This document shows, in pieces, positions 13,916-17,022 of a DNA stretch of 17,022 bases. The stretch's first letter is position 1. Each line of letters begins with the position of its first letter. The notes beneath the pieces are model-generated. The model was given only the letters and a program-made list of their open reading frames with translations, searched no databases and was not told where the DNA came from. A program made the position numbers and the translations under genes. Source of the stretch: DASPKO01 sp035628055 (lineage in GTDB: Bacteria; Planctomycetota; Phycisphaerae; Phycisphaerales; UBA1924); contig DASPKO010000190.1 of assembly GCA_035628055.1 (NCBI GenBank), positions 1 through 17,022 of the forward strand, in the 5' to 3' direction.

Positions 13916-15144
13916 CGCGAGGCAAACTCCATGCTCTTGGGCAGCGAGCAGAGGTTCCGGGCGCCCCGCTCGGTGATCACGTAGTCGTCCTCGATGCGCA
14001 CGCCGCCCAGACCCGGCAGATAGATCCCCGGCTCCACCGTCACCACGTTGCCCACCTCGAGCACCGCCTCGGCGAACATCGGATTCAGCCGCGGGTCCTC
14101 GTGCCCGTCCAGGCCCATCCCGTGCCCGAGCCCATGGCCGAACTGCTCCCCATACCCCGCCCGGGTGATGTGCCGGCGCGCGATCGCGTCGATCTCGTGG
14201 GTCGTCCTGCCCGGCCCCAGCGCGGCCGCGGCCGACTCCTGCGCCTCGAGGACGATCTGGTAGATCTCGCGCATCGTGCGGTTCCACTTCCCGATCGCGA
14301 AGGTGCGGGTCATGTCGGCGTGGTAGCCCTGGTAGACCGCCCCCCAGTCGATCAGCAGCGGCTTGTTCGCCGCGACCTTGCTCGTCCCCGGGCGATAGTG
14401 CGGCAGGCTCCCGTGGGCCCCGGCCGCCACGATGGTCTTGAAGCCCGGCTCGTCCGAGCCGCGCATCTTCATCTCGGCTTCGAGCACCGCGGCAATCTCG
14501 AGCTCCGTCTGCCCCGGGCGCACCTCCTCCAGAACCGTCAGGAGCGCCTCCTCCTGCAGCCGGGCCGCCTTGACGATGAGCGCGATCTCGTGCTCGTCCT
14601 TCACCGCCCGGAGCTTGCCCACCAGGCCGCCGGTCTCGACCACCCGTCCCGCGCCCAGCCCCGCCTCGAGCGCCCGCTTGAGCGCGAGCGACATGTGCTC
14701 GGCCTGCACGCCCAGCTTGCCCGGGCCGCCCAGCAATCCGCCCACCACCTCGAGCACCGCCTCGGTCATTCCCTGCGCGCGGATGTGCACCCGGGCGGTG
14801 CCCGCGCGCCGCACCTCTTCGAGCTCTTCCTGGTACCGGAAGTCGCTGATCACCACGGCCGCCTGGCCGCCCGGGTCCGCGCCCGACGAGCCCGCGGGCA
14901 CATACAGGTAGCTGTCCCCGCCGAGGAACCCGGTCAGGTACCCCACGTCCTTCGGATTGGTGACCAGCAGCCCATCGGCGCCGCTCGAGGCAATGAGCCC
15001 GCGCAATCGCGCCAGCCGCCCTGCGTGCGCCGCGGCCCCCGCGCCCTTTGGGGCCCGGGCCGGGGTCCGGGCCGGGGCTCGCGCCGCCCGGGCTTTCTTC
15101 GACCCCGCGGTGCGCGGGCGCGTCGCGGTCCGTGCCTTGGCCAT
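13912..15144 (-). CDS. pepP: M24-family Xaa-Pro aminopeptidase/dipeptidase
   Basis: A 410-residue metallopeptidase of the M24B (pita-bread) family, which removes N-terminal residues next to proline. An N-terminal creatinase-like domain (about 42-165) precedes the catalytic domain with the five dimetal ligands all present: Asp266 (LLIDWGA), Asp277 (HADMTRTF), His341 (GHGLGHGMG), Glu371 (VEPGIY) and Glu385 (RIEDDYV). The first 40 residues form an Ala/Arg/Lys/Pro-rich extension; no alternative ATG or GTG occurs before the folded part, so the extension is probably real. There is no Shine-Dalgarno site, but TATGAT ends eight bases before ATG 15144. Linkage to accB-accC is a known conserved neighbourhood in several phyla, often with efp between; efp is absent here. 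Aminopeptidase P versus prolidase activity cannot be separated. Confidence 0.9.
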   Translation of the reverse strand: MAKARTATRPRTAGSKKARAARAPARTPARAPKGAGAAAHAGRLARLRGLIASSGADGLLVTNPKDVGYLTGFLGGDSYLYVPAGSSGADPGGQAAVVISDFRYQEELEEVRRAGTARVHIRAQGMTEAVLEVVGGLLGGPGKLGVQAEHMSLALKRALEAGLGAGRVVETGGLVGKLRAVKDEHEIALIVKAARLQEEALLTVLEEVRPGQTELEIAAVLEAEMKMRGSDEPGFKTIVAAGAHGSLPHYRPGTSKVAANKPLLIDWGAVYQGYHADMTRTFAIGKWNRTMREIYQIVLEAQESAAAALGPGRTTHEIDAIARRHITRAGYGEQFGHGLGHGMGLDGHEDPRLNPMFAEAVLEVGNVVTVEPGIYLPGLGGVRIEDDYVITERGARNLCSLPKSMEFASR

Positions 15145-15152
15145 AGACGGGG

Positions 15153-15183
15153 ATCATACCGGCCCGGCGCTCGCCGCCCGCAA
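15153..15183 (-). promoter_or_regulatory. Candidate promoter for leaderless pepP-accB-accC transcript
   Basis: On the minus strand TATGAT (15158 to 15153) differs from the -10 consensus by one base and is separated from ATG 15144 by only eight bases (CCCCGTCT). A partial -35, TTGCGG, lies 19 bases farther upstream. With no Shine-Dalgarno sequence, this geometry suggests transcription starting at or next to the start codon. It resembles the arrangement before the ABC ATPase start at 16470. Confidence 0.45.
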
Positions 15184-15230
15184 CCGCCGAGCCGCCCATC
15201 CCGGGACGCCCGACCCCGCGCATCAGGTCT

Positions 15231-16313
15231 CTACCGGCCCTCCGGCCGCAGCTTCACCCGCGTGACGGTGCTCGAGCGGACCTTCATCCCCTCCAGGTCT
15301 CCCTCCAGAGCCGTCGTCTGCGTCGTATCCATCTGGCGCACCATTCCGCGCTCGGTGTCCCAGACATAGACCCCCTCGTAGTCCCCGCGCGTGAGCTTCA
15401 AGGGGGCGGCCCCCGACTCGGAGTCCATCTCCAGCCGGCCCGTCAGGGCCACGCTCGCCTCATGGCCCCGGGCCGAGGCCAGCCGGTGCTCCGTGGTCAT
15501 CCGCAGCCTCCCCAGCGCACCCAGGTTGAAGTGGTCCACGTTGGTCCACTTCTCCCCCACGCGCGCCCGTCCCGAGCTCCCCTTGCTCGTGAAGATCGGG
15601 CCCAGCACGCTCTTGGCCTCGGCCGTGCCCCCGGTTGCGCCGCTGAGGGGCATCAGCGCCTCGGCACCCTCAACCTTGGTGATCGCGCCGTCCGGCCCCA
15701 CGCTCACCGTCACGGGTCGGCCAACCACGCCGCCCAACAGCGCCCCCATCCCGTCGTCGGGCGCGCCCGGCTTGGTGCTGTCGAAGTTCATTGGGCCCAT
15801 CGGGCCGGTTCCCTGGAGCTTGAGCGACTCGTACACCATCTCCAGCGTCGCCCCCTCCTGGTCGGCCCTGGTCACCCTCAACACCAGCACAATTGTCTGC
15901 TTGAGGTCCACCTCCCCGCCGCCCCCATCATCCAGCCCGGGCGCCCCCCCGAGCGTGTTCTGCCCGGCCGTGTGGATCTCCAGCTTGAACCGGTGCACAT
16001 CCCCCTGGCGGAACTTGGGGCGGAGGTCGATGCCGCCCGCCGCGGGCCGGTCCACCTCGCCAGGCACTGGCTCCCCCGGGGCGGATTCGCGCGGCATCGG
16101 CGTCGGGCGCGGGTCGCTGGGCCTTCCCGGGACGGGCTGCGCGGGGGCTGGGGAGGTCGGCGCGGGCGCGACCGGGGCCGGCCTGGGGTCTTTCGGACGT
16201 GGCTGCGGGCGCGTCTGCGCCTCGGCCCGCCCCATTAACACGCCCATCAGCAGGAGCAGGGCCCCGCCCACCGCCCGCCGCGAGCCTGTCCGTCCGCCGT
16301 GCACGCGCCGCAT
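15231..16313 (-). CDS. Secreted protein with DUF6263-like domain
   Basis: A 360-residue exported protein of unknown function. From ATG 16313 there is a typical signal peptide: basic start (RRVHGGRTGSRR), hydrophobic core (VGGALLLLMGVLMG) and an AEA-Q cleavage site near residue 33. GGAAGG about seven bases upstream supports this start over a longer frame reaching 16442. A proline-rich linker (34-90) follows. The C-terminal region (about 98-356) begins LRPKFRQGDVHRFKLEI and alternates beta strands, with VGEKWTNVD and YEGVYVWDTERGMVRQMD; this layout recalls DUF6263 proteins, frequent in Planctomycetota, but I recognise it by style only. It is probably periplasmic or surface-located. It is divergent from the ABC transporter gene across a 156-bp spacer and 86 bp upstream of pepP. 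Confidence 0.78.
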   Translation of the reverse strand: MRRVHGGRTGSRRAVGGALLLLMGVLMGRAEAQTRPQPRPKDPRPAPVAPAPTSPAPAQPVPGRPSDPRPTPMPRESAPGEPVPGEVDRPAAGGIDLRPKFRQGDVHRFKLEIHTAGQNTLGGAPGLDDGGGGEVDLKQTIVLVLRVTRADQEGATLEMVYESLKLQGTGPMGPMNFDSTKPGAPDDGMGALLGGVVGRPVTVSVGPDGAITKVEGAEALMPLSGATGGTAEAKSVLGPIFTSKGSSGRARVGEKWTNVDHFNLGALGRLRMTTEHRLASARGHEASVALTGRLEMDSESGAAPLKLTRGDYEGVYVWDTERGMVRQMDTTQTTALEGDLEGMKVRSSTVTRVKLRPEGR

Positions 16314-16359
16314 GTCGGCCCTTCCAGTGAGCTCGGCCTCCCCGGCCCTGTTCGCGGAA

Positions 16360-16386
16360 AGTTTACCTCGCGTCGTGCACGCCCAA
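16360..16386 (-). promoter_or_regulatory. Weak candidate promoter for the secreted-protein gene
   Basis: Minus-strand TAAACT (16365 to 16360) fits TAnnnT, with TTGGGC 15 bases upstream (16386 to 16381). It would give a leader of about 40 bases containing the GGAAGG site before ATG 16313. The -35 match and the spacer are poor, so confidence is low. Confidence 0.22.
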
Positions 16387-16443
16387 CGCCCGTGCCGGCC
16401 CCGCAGAGGCCCGGCGCCCCGCGCCTCCGACCGCCCGCCCAAA

Positions 16444-16461
16444 TGTAGCTACGGCTACAAT
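16444..16461 (+). promoter_or_regulatory. Inverted repeat overlapping a candidate -10 box (likely operator)
   Basis: TGTAGC-TACG-GCTACA (16444-16459) is a perfect six-base inverted repeat, with a nested GTAGCTAC palindrome. It overlaps TACAAT (16456-16461), a near-consensus -10 hexamer that ends eight bases before ATG 16470. No Shine-Dalgarno site is present, so the transcript may be leaderless. A dyad covering the -10 box of a manganese/zinc-type transporter gene is what a metal-dependent repressor site would look like; the regulator family cannot be named from the motif. The complementary strand also has TACATT, so it may face both ways. Confidence 0.5.
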
Positions 16462-16469
16462 CCCCACCG

Positions 16470-17022
16470 ATGCCCGCTCACGCCCCCGACCGCCCCCTCG
16501 CCCGCCGTCCCGAGCACTCCCCGCACAGCCCCCTCTCGGTCCACGAGATGACCGTCGCGTACCAGCGGCGCCCCGTGCTGTGGGACGTGGACTACGACGC
16601 TCCCGCCGATCCGGCCCTGATCGCCATCGTCGGCCCCAACGGGGCCGGCAAGAGCACGCTGATCAAGGCCTGCCTGGGCCTGGTCCCGATGGCCAGCGGC
16701 GCCGTCGAGGTCTTCGGGCGTCCGGCGCGCCAGCAGCGCCGGCTCATCGGCTACGTCCCCCAGCGGGAGAGCGTCGACTGGGACTTCCCCGTCTCGGCCC
16801 TCGACGTCGCCGCCATGGGCCGGTACGGCATGCTGGGCTGGCTCCGTCCCGTCACCCGCGCCCACAAGGCGGCCGCCCTGCGCTGCCTCGATGCCCTCGG
16901 CATCGCCGACCTCGCCCACCGCCAGATCTCCCAGCTCTCCGGCGGGCAGCAGCAGCGCGTCTTCCTCGCGCGGGCCCTGGCCCAGGAAGCCCGCGTCTAC
17001 TTCATGGACGAGCCCTTCGCCG
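16470..17022 (+). CDS. Manganese/zinc-type ABC transporter ATPase, 3'-truncated by window edge
   Basis: The ATP-hydrolysing subunit of a metal-ion ABC importer, of the MntB/ZnuC/SitB group. The 184 visible residues include Walker A GPNGAGKST (55-63), the Q-loop GYVPQRE (Gln98), the signature LSGGQQQRVFLARALAQ (from 156) and Walker B VYFMDEP (176-182); the window ends just after it, so the H-loop and C-terminus are missing. The stretch VDWDFPVSALDVAAMGRYG (102-120) is characteristic of manganese/zinc/iron chelate importers and separates it from amino-acid or sugar ATPases. ATG 16470 adds about 20 Pro/His/Arg-rich residues before the usual LSVHEMTVAYQRRPVL; no ribosome site is visible, but a -10-like TACAAT precedes it. 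Permease and binding-protein genes presumably follow beyond the window. The metal cannot be fixed. Confidence 0.92.
   Translation, partial: MPAHAPDRPLARRPEHSPHSPLSVHEMTVAYQRRPVLWDVDYDAPADPALIAIVGPNGAGKSTLIKACLGLVPMASGAVEVFGRPARQQRRLIGYVPQRESVDWDFPVSALDVAAMGRYGMLGWLRPVTRAHKAAALRCLDALGIADLAHRQISQLSGGQQQRVFLARALAQEARVYFMDEPFA

Noticed and set aside
11705..13984. A 759-codon plus-strand frame opposite accC and accB
   Set aside because: It is antisense to well-conserved genes; the composition (Arg/His/Ala/Leu) is typical of a GC-rich shadow.
16314..16442. Longer N-terminus for the secreted protein (start near 16442)
   Set aside because: It would place 43 unconserved residues before a clear signal peptide, and it would cross the candidate promoter; ATG 16313 has a good ribosome site.

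Overview
The window is about 17 kb of very GC-rich bacterial DNA with tightly packed genes, most of them joined by ATGA or GTGA stop/start overlaps. Three predicted membrane proteins end in a four-cysteine ribbon of the form CxxCxY...CPECG. That ending is common in Planctomycetota, especially Phycisphaerae-like lineages, and the other genes fit: a DUF6263-like lipoprotein-type secreted protein, peptidoglycan recycling genes, and a pepP-accB-accC cluster. The planctomycete assignment is inferred from protein style, not from a marker gene.

Layout. (1) 3-3528, plus strand: the 3' part of astA (arginine succinyltransferase), astD (succinylglutamate semialdehyde dehydrogenase), then three small membrane proteins, two of them zinc-ribbon proteins, all translationally overlapped. 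(2) 3616-7970, minus strand: an NfeD/YuaF-like membrane protein, a flotillin, anmK and murQ. This reads as one operon that couples a membrane-microdomain scaffold to recycling of anhydro-MurNAc. (3) 8180-10983, minus strand: a zinc-ribbon membrane protein, an FAD-dependent oxidoreductase and an aldo/keto reductase. A 16-bp tandem repeat (11000-11063) lies just upstream of the first gene. (4) 11112-11657, minus strand: a lone UPF0316/DUF2179 membrane protein. (5) 11960-15144, minus strand: an M24 aminopeptidase, accB and accC, the last two being the biotin carrier and biotin carboxylase of acetyl-CoA carboxylase. (6) 15231-16313, minus strand: a secreted DUF6263-like protein. (7) 16470 to the window end, plus strand: the N-terminal two thirds of a manganese/zinc-type ABC transporter ATPase, preceded by a perfect inverted repeat.

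The main non-coding signals are AT-rich islands with TAnnnT hexamers 6-8 bases before start codons that lack a Shine-Dalgarno sequence (15144, 16470, 10983). These suggest leaderless transcription. The inverted repeat at 16444-16459 overlaps one of these hexamers, as an operator would. I saw no rRNA, tRNA, CRISPR array or transposase, and no strong case for a wholly new defence or mobile system. The most unusual items are the flotillin/anmK/murQ coupling, the candidate operator and the repeat-preceded zinc-ribbon gene.
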